DNA of 64,000 nucleotides, from positions 710,760 to 774,759 of the forward strand of contig NZ_CP141821.1 of assembly GCF_035621495.1 (NCBI RefSeq), written 5' to 3'. Position 1 is the first letter of the stretch; each line of letters opens with the position of its first letter. The translations under genes were made by a program, and so were the position numbers. Below the pieces are notes generated by a model, which was given only the letters and a program-made list of their open reading frames with translations, was not told the DNA's origin and did no database searches. Source of the stretch: Thermococcus sp. SY098 (GTDB lineage Archaea; Methanobacteriota_B; Thermococci; Thermococcales; Thermococcaceae). This document shows positions 25,818-34,092 of the stretch, in pieces.

Positions 25818-26214
25818 GAACTACCACCAGTATATTTTTAGTCCCCCTAACTTCTTTAAGCCCTTCGAATTTTTCATTATAAATTTTGTGTCCATCCTCA
25901 GTTAAGACTAAAACCTCATCTTCAAAAATTAGTACAATGCTTTTTTCGAGAAATACAACATTTCGGATAGTCTTATTAAATTCAAAGTCCAGAGCTAATG
26001 GTTTTTCTGAGGAAAGCTCTATTTTTGTGTCCTCTCTAACTCTAAATTCTTTAGGTTCTGCATAAATGACCTCAAATTTCAACGGCTTCCCTAATAGGTC
26101 AATCTCAACAACTTCCCCCTCTTTAATTTCTCTACCCTTTATTTTTGCCTTTAAGATATCAACAAACTCCGGAGGGAGATCTACTTCAAAGAGAGGTTTG
26201 AGAATGAGCCTCAT
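25780..26214 (-). CDS. Conserved hypothetical protein with Cdc48-N-like start
   Basis: The 144-residue protein starts MRLILKPLFEVDLPPEFVDI, and the stretch KGREIKEGEVVEIDLLGKPLKFEVIYAEPKE resembles the double-psi beta-barrel half of Cdc48/VAT N-domains. The remainder is predicted to be beta-rich with no catalytic motif. Its 3' end overlaps nth by 38 bases. No function is assigned; a substrate-adaptor-like barrel is only a suggestion. Confidence 0.65.
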   Translation of the reverse strand: MRLILKPLFEVDLPPEFVDILKAKIKGREIKEGEVVEIDLLGKPLKFEVIYAEPKEFRVREDTKIELSSEKPLALDFEFNKTIRNVVFLEKSIVLIFEDEVLVLTEDGHKIYNEKFEGLKEVRGTKNILVVVHGEGKKLRLIHI

Positions 26215-26290
26215 TTAGCATCCCCAATTAAAATAACCTTTACTGCACTTAAAAGGATATTCATATCCTGGATACTCCATACATCCAAAA

Positions 26291-26330
26291 GGTTTATAAC
26301 GGCTAATATATCTATCGATATATCGAGGTG
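26291..26330 (+). promoter_or_regulatory. PadR operon promoter with palindromic operator
   Basis: The TATA box ggtttataac (26291-26300) is followed by ATATATC-TATC-GATATAT (26306-26323), a perfect inverted repeat with 7-base arms, then the ribosome-binding site GAGGTG (26325-26330). The repeat covers the expected transcription start, so a bound PadR dimer would block its own operon. Autoregulation is typical of PadR proteins; the site assignment is inference. Confidence 0.65.
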
Positions 26331-26337
26331 AAAAGCA

Positions 26338-26802
26338 TTGGAGCGACCGAAGTTTAAAGGACATCTCAAGTTGCTCGTGCTTCATCTGCTAAGCAAGAAG
26401 CCAATGCATGGGTATGCTGTAATGAAGGGACTTGAAGAAGAGTTCAGGATTCCAGCTCCAAGTGCTGGGGTTATATACCCAATCCTGTTCAGCCTGAAGC
26501 GCGCTGGACTTATTGAAACAGCGGGGAGTGGAAGGAGAGAGAAAAAAGTCTACAAAATAACAGAGGATGGTGTGAGATACCTAAAAGAGCATGAAGAGGA
26601 ACTGAGGGAAGCAATCAAACTCGCAAGAATCTATAGGGAATTTTCTGAGATGGGAGGGAGAGAACTTAGAGAAGCCTTCAGACTACTTTTTGACAGATTT
26701 GACAACCTTACAGAAAAGCAGAGAGAAGAGCTTTCTAAGGTAATAAAAGAGTTTGCAAAGAAAATTAAATTCATCGTTGAGTTTGGTGATTCATATGAGT
26801 GA
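26338..26802 (+). CDS. PadR family transcriptional regulator
   Basis: The 154-residue protein has the PadR winged helix (residues ~10-85): LLVLHLLSKKPMHGYAVMKGLEE, then SAGVIYPILFSLKRAGLIE and REKKVYKITEDGVRYL, followed by a C-terminal helical dimerisation region. PadR proteins usually repress multidrug exporters and respond to toxic compounds; here it opens an operon with an ABC exporter. The start is a TTG behind GAGGTGA, since no ATG or GTG is available at a suitable place. Confidence 0.9.
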   Translation: MERPKFKGHLKLLVLHLLSKKPMHGYAVMKGLEEEFRIPAPSAGVIYPILFSLKRAGLIETAGSGRREKKVYKITEDGVRYLKEHEEELREAIKLARIYREFSEMGGRELREAFRLLFDRFDNLTEKQREELSKVIKEFAKKIKFIVEFGDSYE

Positions 26803-27199
26803 AACAAAAAGCTGGAAAGAATATTATGACCATATGAATCAAAAAGCTCCATTGACAATTTACTATCCAATATGCGGTGGAAGGGAGGAGTGTATAACTG
26901 CCTGTCCCTATGGTGAAAAAATCTGGGATGTTGAACATATGAAGGTTTCCCTCTTTGGCTTCAATGAAAAAGTCCATCTGAGGCCGGTTATGAAAAATCC
27001 AGAGCTGTGTAAAGAGTGTTATTTATGCGTTGACGCCTGCCCAACGGGCGCGTTGAGACCTAAAGATAAGCCAGTTAAACATCCATTACTGACTCTTGTC
27101 TACAACACATTAAAGCTTCCGTTTAAGAAGAAATACAACATCAAGTTCGTTTTTCGCCCAGAACATGTTGAGAAGTTCAGGCGCAACAATGGGAGGTGA
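26795..27199 (+). CDS. Ferredoxin-like protein with two cysteine clusters
   Basis: The 134-residue protein has an irregular first set (ICGGREECITACPYGEKIWD) and a standard second set (CKECYLCVDACPTGALRP), so at least one and probably two 4Fe-4S clusters. The ATG at 26795 overlaps the PadR gene by eight bases and is preceded by GGTGAT. An electron carrier between a PadR regulator and an ABC exporter is unusual; it may sense redox state or feed electrons to an enzyme encoded elsewhere. Role unknown. Confidence 0.82.
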   Translation: MSETKSWKEYYDHMNQKAPLTIYYPICGGREECITACPYGEKIWDVEHMKVSLFGFNEKVHLRPVMKNPELCKECYLCVDACPTGALRPKDKPVKHPLLTLVYNTLKLPFKKKYNIKFVFRPEHVEKFRRNNGR

Positions 27200-27204
27200 A
27201 TAAG

Positions 27205-28197
27205 ATGGAATATACAATAACAGCTGACAATCTTGTTAAAAAGTATGGAGATTTCACAGCTGTTAAAGGAGTGTCATTTAAAGTTAAGAAAGGAGAGATA
27301 TTTGCTTTCTTAGGCCCTAACGGTGCTGGAAAGACAACAACAATTCACATGCTCGTCACACTGCTCAAACCAACCTCAGGAAATGCCACTGTTGCTGGAT
27401 ATGACATAATCAAAGAACCTCACGAAGTTAGAAAAAAGATCGGAATTGTTTTTCAGGATCCAAGCCTGGATAGAGAGCTAACAGCTTACGAAAATATGTA
27501 CATTCATGGAAAGATCTACGGGCTGAGTGGAGACAAACTGAAGAAAAGAATTATGGAAATGCTGAAATTTGTCGAGCTTGATGAGTTCAAAGACAGGCAG
27601 GTAAAGTTTTTCAGCGGTGGGATGCAGAGGAGGCTTGAAATTGCAAGGGCTTTGATCCACGAGCCAGAAGTTCTCTTCTTAGACGAGCCAACGATAGGAT
27701 TAGACCCACAGACGAGAGCTCACATCTGGGAGTATATAAAGAAAATGAAGGAAGAGCATGAAATGACGATTTTCCTAACAACACACTATATGGACGAAGC
27801 AGAGCAGTTGGCAGACAGAATAGCAGTCATTGATCACGGGAGAATCATAGCGGAGGGGACATCTGAAGAGCTCAAAAAGCTCGTCGGAAATGATGTCATT
27901 TACATCAGAATAGCGAATGGAAAAGAAGGAATAAGATGCCTAAATGCTGATTTCATAAGGGGATGTAAGGTTCTTCCTGACGGGAGGGTTAGACTCGAAG
28001 TTGTCAATGCTGCCGAAGCTCTGCCAAAGCTCTTTGAGCTTGCCCAGCAAAATAACCTCAAAATCTTGGAGGTTACGTACCACAGACCAACTCTCAACGA
28101 TGTGTTCTTGTATCTAACGGGGAGAGAGCTGAGAGAAGAAAGCGCAGGCGGTTTTGATATGGCAAAAATAGCAGTCAGAAGGAGGTATATGAGATGA
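27205..28197 (+). CDS. ABC exporter ATP-binding protein (DrrA-like)
   Basis: The 330-residue ATPase has Walker A GPNGAGKTT, signature FSGGMQRR, Walker B VLFLDEPTIGLD and the switch histidine LTTHYMDEAEQL, followed by a C-terminal domain (about residues 230-320) found in DrrA-type daunorubicin-resistance ATPases. It works with the permease encoded four bases back from its stop. GGAGGTGA precedes ATG 27205; a GTG at 27196 is in frame but unlikely. Part of the PadR-controlled operon; likely substrate a drug or lipid, unproven. Confidence 0.92.
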   Translation: MEYTITADNLVKKYGDFTAVKGVSFKVKKGEIFAFLGPNGAGKTTTIHMLVTLLKPTSGNATVAGYDIIKEPHEVRKKIGIVFQDPSLDRELTAYENMYIHGKIYGLSGDKLKKRIMEMLKFVELDEFKDRQVKFFSGGMQRRLEIARALIHEPEVLFLDEPTIGLDPQTRAHIWEYIKKMKEEHEMTIFLTTHYMDEAEQLADRIAVIDHGRIIAEGTSEELKKLVGNDVIYIRIANGKEGIRCLNADFIRGCKVLPDGRVRLEVVNAAEALPKLFELAQQNNLKILEVTYHRPTLNDVFLYLTGRELREESAGGFDMAKIAVRRRYMR

Positions 28198-29009
28198 AGG
28201 CATTTACGACAATGGCGTATAGACAGATTAAGAGATTTTTCAGAGCGAGATCGAGAGTAATAGGAATGTTCGTAAATCCTCTGATGTGGCTTATATTCTT
28301 CGGACTGGGATGGAGCAAGGTCTTCAACTTCCCGGCGGCAAGTGCACTCTTTGGAGGAGTTGACTATCTCTCATTCCTTGCACCAGGTATAACGGCAATG
28401 ACCATCTTCAACGCAAGCTTCATAGCCGGGATAAGCGTTATCTGGGACAAGCAGTTTGGATTTCTCAAGGAGATTTTGGTTGCTCTTGCATCAAGGAAGG
28501 AAGCTATAACCGGCAGAATAGTAGGAGATTCAGTAATGGCTGTTCTTCAGGGATTGATCATCCTCCTATTAACCTTCACCATAGCAAGCAGCCTCAAGTT
28601 TTCCGGTGTGCTGCCGATGATCCTCATAGGCTTCCTGCTCGCAATAGCATTCTCAAGCTTCGGTGTCAGCCTTGCATTGAGGATGACAAGCATGGAAGGA
28701 TTTCAGATGATAATGAGCTTTCTAATGCTCCCGCTCATGTTTCTCAGCGGTGCATTTTACCCCGTTGAAACAATGCCAACGTGGATGCAGTATTTAGCAT
28801 ATATAAACCCGCTAACCTATGCCGTTGATGCAGCAAGGCATGTATTGGTTAATGCTCCTGCAACTACAGCAACGGCTTCAATACCTGGCATACCAACGGT
28901 CTCATTAACGAGATTTTCACTGATGACAGACATCGGTGTTCTTGCCGTATTAGCTTTGGCATTCCTGGCAATTGCTATGATTTCCTTCGAGAGAGCAACG
29001 ATTGAGTGA
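28194..29009 (+). CDS. ABC-2 type exporter permease
   Basis: The 271-residue permease has six predicted membrane helices and the ABC-2 features FVNPLMWLIFFGLGWS near the start, a long re-entrant region, and FLMLPLMFLSGAFYPVETMPTWMQYLAYINPLTYAVDAAR near the C-terminal half, as in DrrB/NodJ exporters. The ATG overlaps the ATPase stop (ATGA). It forms the transport channel with the 27205-28197 product. Confidence 0.92.
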   Translation: MKAFTTMAYRQIKRFFRARSRVIGMFVNPLMWLIFFGLGWSKVFNFPAASALFGGVDYLSFLAPGITAMTIFNASFIAGISVIWDKQFGFLKEILVALASRKEAITGRIVGDSVMAVLQGLIILLLTFTIASSLKFSGVLPMILIGFLLAIAFSSFGVSLALRMTSMEGFQMIMSFLMLPLMFLSGAFYPVETMPTWMQYLAYINPLTYAVDAARHVLVNAPATTATASIPGIPTVSLTRFSLMTDIGVLAVLALAFLAIAMISFERATIE

Positions 29010-29018
29010 GGTAGTAAG

Positions 29019-29327
29019 ATGAATAAACAAGAACTTACAATGCTTTGTGTTGCTCTGGCTGGGCTGATTTTTATTCCCTCAGTCTTTTTTAATAAGCCCC
29101 TCTTTGCATTAATTGGGGCTTTCTTTGACTGGCTTCCATTGCCAACAGGATGGATGAAAGCAGAAAAAGAGATCAACAGAACATTCCTCAAGCTTCACGT
29201 GGTAGTGACATTGATAGCATACGTCATCTTTATAGCGTGGCTCATCAAAGGAACAGCAGCAATTGGCTTTACATTCCTCGAAATCTGGTGGCTGGCAGTG
29301 ATTTTTGGAGTTCTAATGAATTACTGA
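29019..29327 (+). CDS. Small membrane protein at end of the PadR operon
   Basis: The 102-residue protein has about three hydrophobic segments (residues 5-22, 24-42 and 55-98 as two helices). It starts nine bases after the permease gene and ends 15 bases inside the 3' end of the convergent pgk gene. No family was recognised. It may be an accessory subunit of the exporter. Confidence 0.65.
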   Translation: MNKQELTMLCVALAGLIFIPSVFFNKPLFALIGAFFDWLPLPTGWMKAEKEINRTFLKLHVVVTLIAYVIFIAWLIKGTAAIGFTFLEIWWLAVIFGVLMNY

Positions 29328-30563
29328 TTCTCTTTTTACTTTGTCCTTAAACTTTTCATAGCTTATCTTGAAAGCTTCCAAAACCGGCAATTTTTCTCCT
29401 GCAAAAAATGTGAGCATTGCACCTCCCCCTGTTGAGATGTGGGTGATTCCCTGAATATTGTATTTATATATGCTCGCTATGCTGTGCCCCCCACCAACGA
29501 TTGAGAACGCTTCACTCTCTCCAATTGCTTTAAAGACCCCTATTGTGCCCAACGCAAATTCCTCAATTTCAAAGACGCCCATAGGACCGTTTGCCACTAT
29601 TATTTTTGCTTGATTTAGGATCTGAGAATATTTTTCAACGGTTCTTGAACCAATATCTAAAATTGGATACTTGTCAAACAGCCACTTTTCATCACTCAGC
29701 AAATCCACCTCAAGCCTCTCCCCTCTGTAATCAATGGCAAAGTCAACAGGAGTCCTGATGTATGGATAAAACTCATCTAAGAGCTTCTCAGCCAAATCAA
29801 CAAACTTCAAAAGTCCTTTCCTTTCGAGAAATTCAATGTTTGCGACTCCAAGGTTGTACCCCTTTGCCAATGTAAAGATGTGTCCAACCAATCCGCCAGT
29901 GAGAATTAAATCTGCTTTTTCTTGTTTTAACACATTTTCTGCCACCCTAAGAGAATCCTCAACTTTTGCACCACCCAGTACATACACCTTCGGCTTTTCA
30001 GGGCTTTCATATGCTTTTGTCAATGCACGAACTTCTTTTTCCATCAGGAATCCCATTATCATAGGTTTAATTTTCGCAAAACCTACAAGAGAGGGTTGAG
30101 AGCGATGAGCTGCGGCAAATGCATCATTAACAACATAGTCCAAAAGCGGGGCAAGCTTCCTTACAAAATGCGTTCTTTCACATTCCTCAATCGGTTTCTG
30201 CTTTATCTCTTCAGCGGCAAAGCGGAGGTTCTCCAAAATTACAGCATCACCTGGCTTGAGGGATTTTATCTTTTCCCTGGCATATCTGCCGAAAATATCC
30301 TCGACATACTCCACTTCTCTGCTAATTAGCGAGCTTAGAATTTCAGCGTGCTGTTCTGTTGTTATGTAGTCCTCGTTATACGGCTTGCTTTGATGAGTTG
30401 CTATCACGACCTTTGCATCATGTTCAAGAAGGTAAAGTAGAGTAGGCAGGATAGCCTTAAATCTCGCATCACTTATTATTTTCCCGTTCCTTACAGGAGA
30501 GTTTAAATCCACTCGCAGAAAGACTGTTTTGTTGTGATAATCGAAATCAGGAAGTCTAAACAT
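29313..30563 (-). CDS. pgk: Phosphoglycerate kinase
   Basis: The 416-residue enzyme interconverts 1,3-bisphosphoglycerate and 3-phosphoglycerate. N-terminal FLRVDLNSPV (substrate-binding), ATHQSKP, NDAFAAAHRSQPSLVGF, VLGGAKVEDSL and the nucleotide-binding FSIVGGGHSIASI and HISTGGGAML are all conserved. In Thermococcales glycolysis bypasses this step through GAPOR, so the enzyme serves mainly gluconeogenesis. GGTGAT precedes the ATG. The promoter has a TrmBL1-like site upstream of TATA, which agrees with activation under gluconeogenic growth. Confidence 0.96.
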   Translation of the reverse strand: MFRLPDFDYHNKTVFLRVDLNSPVRNGKIISDARFKAILPTLLYLLEHDAKVVIATHQSKPYNEDYITTEQHAEILSSLISREVEYVEDIFGRYAREKIKSLKPGDAVILENLRFAAEEIKQKPIEECERTHFVRKLAPLLDYVVNDAFAAAHRSQPSLVGFAKIKPMIMGFLMEKEVRALTKAYESPEKPKVYVLGGAKVEDSLRVAENVLKQEKADLILTGGLVGHIFTLAKGYNLGVANIEFLERKGLLKFVDLAEKLLDEFYPYIRTPVDFAIDYRGERLEVDLLSDEKWLFDKYPILDIGSRTVEKYSQILNQAKIIVANGPMGVFEIEEFALGTIGVFKAIGESEAFSIVGGGHSIASIYKYNIQGITHISTGGGAMLTFFAGEKLPVLEAFKISYEKFKDKVKRESVIH

Positions 30564-30595
30564 TTTATCACCAAGAATATGTCAATCAAAAGCCC

Positions 30596-30628
30596 ATTAA
30601 AAGGTTATCCTATACACTTCAGGTGATA
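30596..30628 (-). promoter_or_regulatory. pgk promoter with TrmBL1/Tgr-like motif upstream of TATA
   Basis: On the minus strand TATCAC-CTGAA-GTGTAT (30628-30612) has one perfect half of the TATCAC-N5-GTGATA motif and a weaker second half. Reading leftward it is followed by cttttaatgg (30605-30596), a TATA candidate, with the ATG at 30563. An upstream motif is the activating position for TrmBL1. This is opposite to the pfkC arrangement. Confidence 0.55.
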
Positions 30629-30667
30629 ACACGTAATGAAAGAACATTGTAAGAAAAATTCAAAAAC

Positions 30668-31282
30668 TCAAGTCATCAGAAGATTTTCAATAAGCCTTAT
30701 CGCTTCAATGATTTTTGCCTCGGGTTTTTCTTCCCCCCTTGGAAGTTCAAGGTTTATAACAAGTCTCTCTTCCCTGCCATCCTCCTCAAGATCGTATACC
30801 TCAAGCTCCTCTATATCGACATCTTCAAAGAGGCTCTCAACCTCTGGTCCAATTATCTTCTTGTCGTTTCCGTAAACCTCAACCCTCACAATGTCATCCT
30901 TTGATGAGGTTAGGACAACTATTTCATAATTCCCAACTTTTTTTGTAAACCGTATCATGCTGCCGTACCCTACTATTTCTTCCTTGAATCCGAGTCTCTT
31001 CATGGTTGCCCTTATGCTGTCAACTTTTGCCTTCATCTTTCTCAGAATTCTCTCCTTGAGTTTGTAGCTCTCCTCAAGAGCCTTTTTAATACCTTCACCA
31101 GCTTTTTCAATCTCGCCTTCCCATATACCGATGATCTTCAAACCTGAAGAAGTAGATCTAAGCTCAATCTTAAGGTTATCAACATCAAAGTCCCTCAGAT
31201 CATCTATTTTAAGCTCACTAAGCCTTAAGATTTCAAATTCAATCCTCACCATATCACCAAAAGCTTTTCCCTTAAATTTCAC
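30668..31282 (-). CDS. Conserved hypothetical protein, mixed alpha/beta, function unknown
   Basis: The 204-residue product begins VKFKGKAFGDMVRIEFEILRL and contains a central amphipathic helix (EKAGEGIKKALEESYKLKERILRKMKAKVDSIRATMKRLG) flanked by beta-rich, charged ends. No cysteine pairs, membrane segments or catalytic motifs. GTG 31282 is preferred because GGTGAT lies four bases upstream; ATG 31288 is the alternative. It is a single gene between pgk and the metallophosphoesterase. No family recognised. Confidence 0.6.
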   Translation of the reverse strand: MKFKGKAFGDMVRIEFEILRLSELKIDDLRDFDVDNLKIELRSTSSGLKIIGIWEGEIEKAGEGIKKALEESYKLKERILRKMKAKVDSIRATMKRLGFKEEIVGYGSMIRFTKKVGNYEIVVLTSSKDDIVRVEVYGNDKKIIGPEVESLFEDVDIEELEVYDLEEDGREERLVINLELPRGEEKPEAKIIEAIRLIENLLMT

Positions 31283-31372
31283 GGGCATCACCCAAAGGAG
31301 GGAAAGAGATAATAGTTTAAAAACTCTTCTCTTCACAATATTGTAGAAAAGACAAAGAAAGAAGGAAAAAGC

Positions 31373-33352
31373 TCACTTTCTTTTTCTAAGGAGCAGTGGG
31401 ATCAATGCCAATCCAACGAGAACTGCTGGACCACATGTTGAAGCTTGGGTAGCTGTTTGGGTCGTGGGTGAGCTTTCACTTGGTGTGGTCTCGGAAGTTG
31501 TTGTGGTTGTGGTCTTTGTAGTTGAAGTGGGGGTTGGCTTGCCCATGACTTTTTCAGCAACAGCCTTGTTGCCGTAGAAGTCAACTGCAACGACTCTAAT
31601 TGTGTACTCGTCTGCATTCACCCCTGGAATCTGTGCAAGGAAGTAGTCCACGTTTGGTCCACCTTTAGTTGGCTCCGCTGGATATTTCTTAACTTCACCG
31701 TTGGCCTCTATTTCAACATATAAGTCTTTGATTCCCAAATTGTCGCTTGCCTTGAAATAGACCTTGAACGGCTTTCCTTTTACCGGCTTGGCGGGTGAAG
31801 TGTATGCAATACTCACCTCGGGCTTTTCAGTGTCCTTGCCCTTTGTAATGACAAGCTGACTGACACCCTTTGGAACAGTAACTTCAAGGAGCATGTAGTG
31901 CTTATCTCCGATGGTCCTTTCTCCCAAGACCTTATATTTGACGGTTGTGGCACCTGCATCCACTTTTGCTCCCTCTGGCACAACAACGGCCAATTTTCCA
32001 CTTGCCTCTTTAAACTCGTTCACAAATTTGATTGCCGAACCGAAGTCAGTTGTGTGTCTGAAGACTATAAACTCTTGGGGAATTGGGAACGAACTTATTG
32101 GACCGAATATTGTGCCGAACATATCCTTAATTCCGGGCAGTCTGACATTTCCGTTTTCATCGATTTCCACGATTCTTGAACCGTACCAGTTGTCCTTCTC
32201 TCTTTTATCTGGTGCACCTGTTGTGGTGGATGTTACAAACCAGTGTTCATTGCCCTTCTTATCAACATAAACCTGGACGTAATCTGCGTGAACGTGTCCG
32301 CTTAAGACGAGCTTTATGTTGTACTTCTCAACATCCTCAAGGAAGCGTTTTGCAAGATCCTCCGTCTTTCTTTCTTTACCCCCTATCCAGTACCAGCTTA
32401 CAAGAGGGGCAATTTTATCCCAGTCCTCAGAGACACTCATTCCTTCTATTTTTCCGCTTCTCCCCTCCGGTGTCTTGTACCAGTATGGATGGTGGACCAA
32501 GATTATGGGTATTTTATCTGGGTTCTGCTCAAGTATCTTCTCCATCCACTCAAGCTGCTCCATCGTTGGATGTGATCTCTCGTTGTCTGAGTCGAGTGCA
32601 ATTATTATGAACTTGCCTATTGTGAGATAATAAACCGGCGGAGCGATTAACTTTGAAAAGTACTTTGGCGGGTCATCATGGTTTCCTTTAACTATTATGG
32701 TTGGCTTTCCTGCGGCAATTGCGTTTTCCATCAGCCCAAGAAGATATCCGTAGGCTTTGCTGTCACCTGCGGTATCAACTACATCACCTGTTGCGATTAT
32801 GACATCAACATTTGGATTCATCGCCCAGTATGTGAAGAAGCTGTCATCGGCCACATAGCTGTGAAGAGGAATTGCTCCTTCACCACACTTGAAGATACTT
32901 CTACAGAACTTCTCTCCATTGACATAGCCAATCTTTGCACCGCTTGTAACGTGAAGGTCGCTTCCATGTGCAATTCTGAGAACCTTTGGATACTCCTTAA
33001 GAACCCAGACACCATTAGGGACAATGACTTTACCTTTGTTTGATTGAACGATAAGGAAGTAGTCGTCTGGAGCAACATTCTCTGGGATTTTAACCTTAAG
33101 CTCATCACCGTTCTTCTCAACTATTTGCAATTCATAAGGCCCATGGAGGATTGAAACTATTGAAAGCCCAGTGATTTCAACCCCAGGTTGTGCTTTAACG
33201 GTAATTGTATCCCCTGGAACTGCCACTGCTGGTGCTCCAGGTGCCGGGTACTGAAGGACGTCAAGGGGATAAAGTGTTGCTGCCTCTACCTGTACAGCTT
33301 GGAACATGGAAACTACCATCAAAACCAAAAGTAGTGCTATCCCCTTCCTCAT
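31373..33352 (-). CDS. Secreted calcineurin-like metallophosphoesterase with CGP-CTERM anchor
   Basis: The 659-residue protein has a signal peptide (MRKGIALLLVLMVVSMFQAV), a beta-rich N-terminal domain to about residue 125, then the metallophosphoesterase core: RIAHGSDLHVTSG, ATGDVVDTAG, IVKGNHDDP, LVHHPYWYK and SGHVHADY supply the two-metal site. A second beta domain follows (about 480-600, DTEKPEVSIAYTSPAKP), then a Thr/Ser stalk and the CGP-CTERM tail (CGPAVLVGLALIPLLL with a basic end). It should act outside the cell on phosphoesters, perhaps polysaccharide, nucleotide or lipid substrates. The tail is nearly identical to that of the 38497 gene. TATA at about 33386-33396. Confidence 0.9.
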   Translation of the reverse strand: MRKGIALLLVLMVVSMFQAVQVEAATLYPLDVLQYPAPGAPAVAVPGDTITVKAQPGVEITGLSIVSILHGPYELQIVEKNGDELKVKIPENVAPDDYFLIVQSNKGKVIVPNGVWVLKEYPKVLRIAHGSDLHVTSGAKIGYVNGEKFCRSIFKCGEGAIPLHSYVADDSFFTYWAMNPNVDVIIATGDVVDTAGDSKAYGYLLGLMENAIAAGKPTIIVKGNHDDPPKYFSKLIAPPVYYLTIGKFIIIALDSDNERSHPTMEQLEWMEKILEQNPDKIPIILVHHPYWYKTPEGRSGKIEGMSVSEDWDKIAPLVSWYWIGGKERKTEDLAKRFLEDVEKYNIKLVLSGHVHADYVQVYVDKKGNEHWFVTSTTTGAPDKREKDNWYGSRIVEIDENGNVRLPGIKDMFGTIFGPISSFPIPQEFIVFRHTTDFGSAIKFVNEFKEASGKLAVVVPEGAKVDAGATTVKYKVLGERTIGDKHYMLLEVTVPKGVSQLVITKGKDTEKPEVSIAYTSPAKPVKGKPFKVYFKASDNLGIKDLYVEIEANGEVKKYPAEPTKGGPNVDYFLAQIPGVNADEYTIRVVAVDFYGNKAVAEKVMGKPTPTSTTKTTTTTTSETTPSESSPTTQTATQASTCGPAVLVGLALIPLLLRKRK

Positions 33353-33447
33353 GCCATCACCGAATAAAAAATTGCTCTGTCTCTCTATAAAACCTTATCC
33401 AACATAAACTTGTGTAACAGTAGAAGAAAATAGAATTGGATTTAACA

Positions 33448-34059
33448 CTATGAGTTCCATCTGACGGAAATTAATGCCAACCCAATAATTTTCTCCGCAA
33501 ACTCGCTCTTTCCGCCCAACCGTTTGTATTCCTGATATCCCTGCCATATTTTTGAATACAACCTTTGAGCTGCATCAACTTTGTGCCTTCTTGTTGCAAT
33601 AAACAGCCTTGTTAAATGAACTGTCATCTCCAGTAAAACAAAATCTGCTCTGCTGAGAGGTTTTGTAATTGCAGGAATTGTCTCACCGTAAAGAGGGATA
33701 AATTTGCATTTCAACACTTTGCTTTTTCCGAGCTCATCTTCAATTTCATCCTCCTTGAACTCTATTCTACCCTCAACCCAGCTCAGGTTTTTGATTCTTT
33801 TCAGTGGTATTACCTTTGTGTTTTCAAACTCTACATTAATTGGAATGTTCAGCGCAGCTTTTATCAGAAGTTCCACGTCTTGGGTAATGTGGATAACTCC
33901 AAAAGGATGCTCCTTGATTTCCTGAAAACTTTTTCCCTCAAAAAGCTTGAAATATAAGCTATCTCCTCTCCGAACAACCCCTATTGGGGTAACATTAGAT
34001 TTTGTTACCAGCAAAACCTCGTATGTCTTCCCTTCTTCAAATAAACCCAAAATTTCCAT
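33448..34059 (-). CDS. DUF447 family protein, flavin-binding split-barrel candidate
   Basis: The 203-residue protein matches the archaeal DUF447 pattern: EGKTYEVLLVTKSNVTPIGVVRRGD near the N-terminus, FGVIHITQDVELLIKAAL, IPAITKPLSRADFVLLEMTVHLTRL and the C-terminal helix AQRLYSKIWQGYQEYKRLGG. Structures of the family show FMN-binding split barrels, and a role with tetrahydromethanopterin or flavin chemistry has been suggested for methanogens; in Thermococcales it is open. It lies 33 bases downstream of the ABC importer ATPase gene on the same strand and may be the last gene of that transcript. Confidence 0.8.
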   Translation of the reverse strand: MEILGLFEEGKTYEVLLVTKSNVTPIGVVRRGDSLYFKLFEGKSFQEIKEHPFGVIHITQDVELLIKAALNIPINVEFENTKVIPLKRIKNLSWVEGRIEFKEDEIEDELGKSKVLKCKFIPLYGETIPAITKPLSRADFVLLEMTVHLTRLFIATRRHKVDAAQRLYSKIWQGYQEYKRLGGKSEFAEKIIGLALISVRWNS

Positions 34060-34092
34060 GCTCTCACCAAGAAGGAAATTAAGAAAAGAAAG

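Noticed and set aside
32176-32610. 144-residue frame opposite the metallophosphoesterase
   Set aside because: The minus-strand gene has signal peptide, catalytic motifs and anchor; the plus-strand frame has none.
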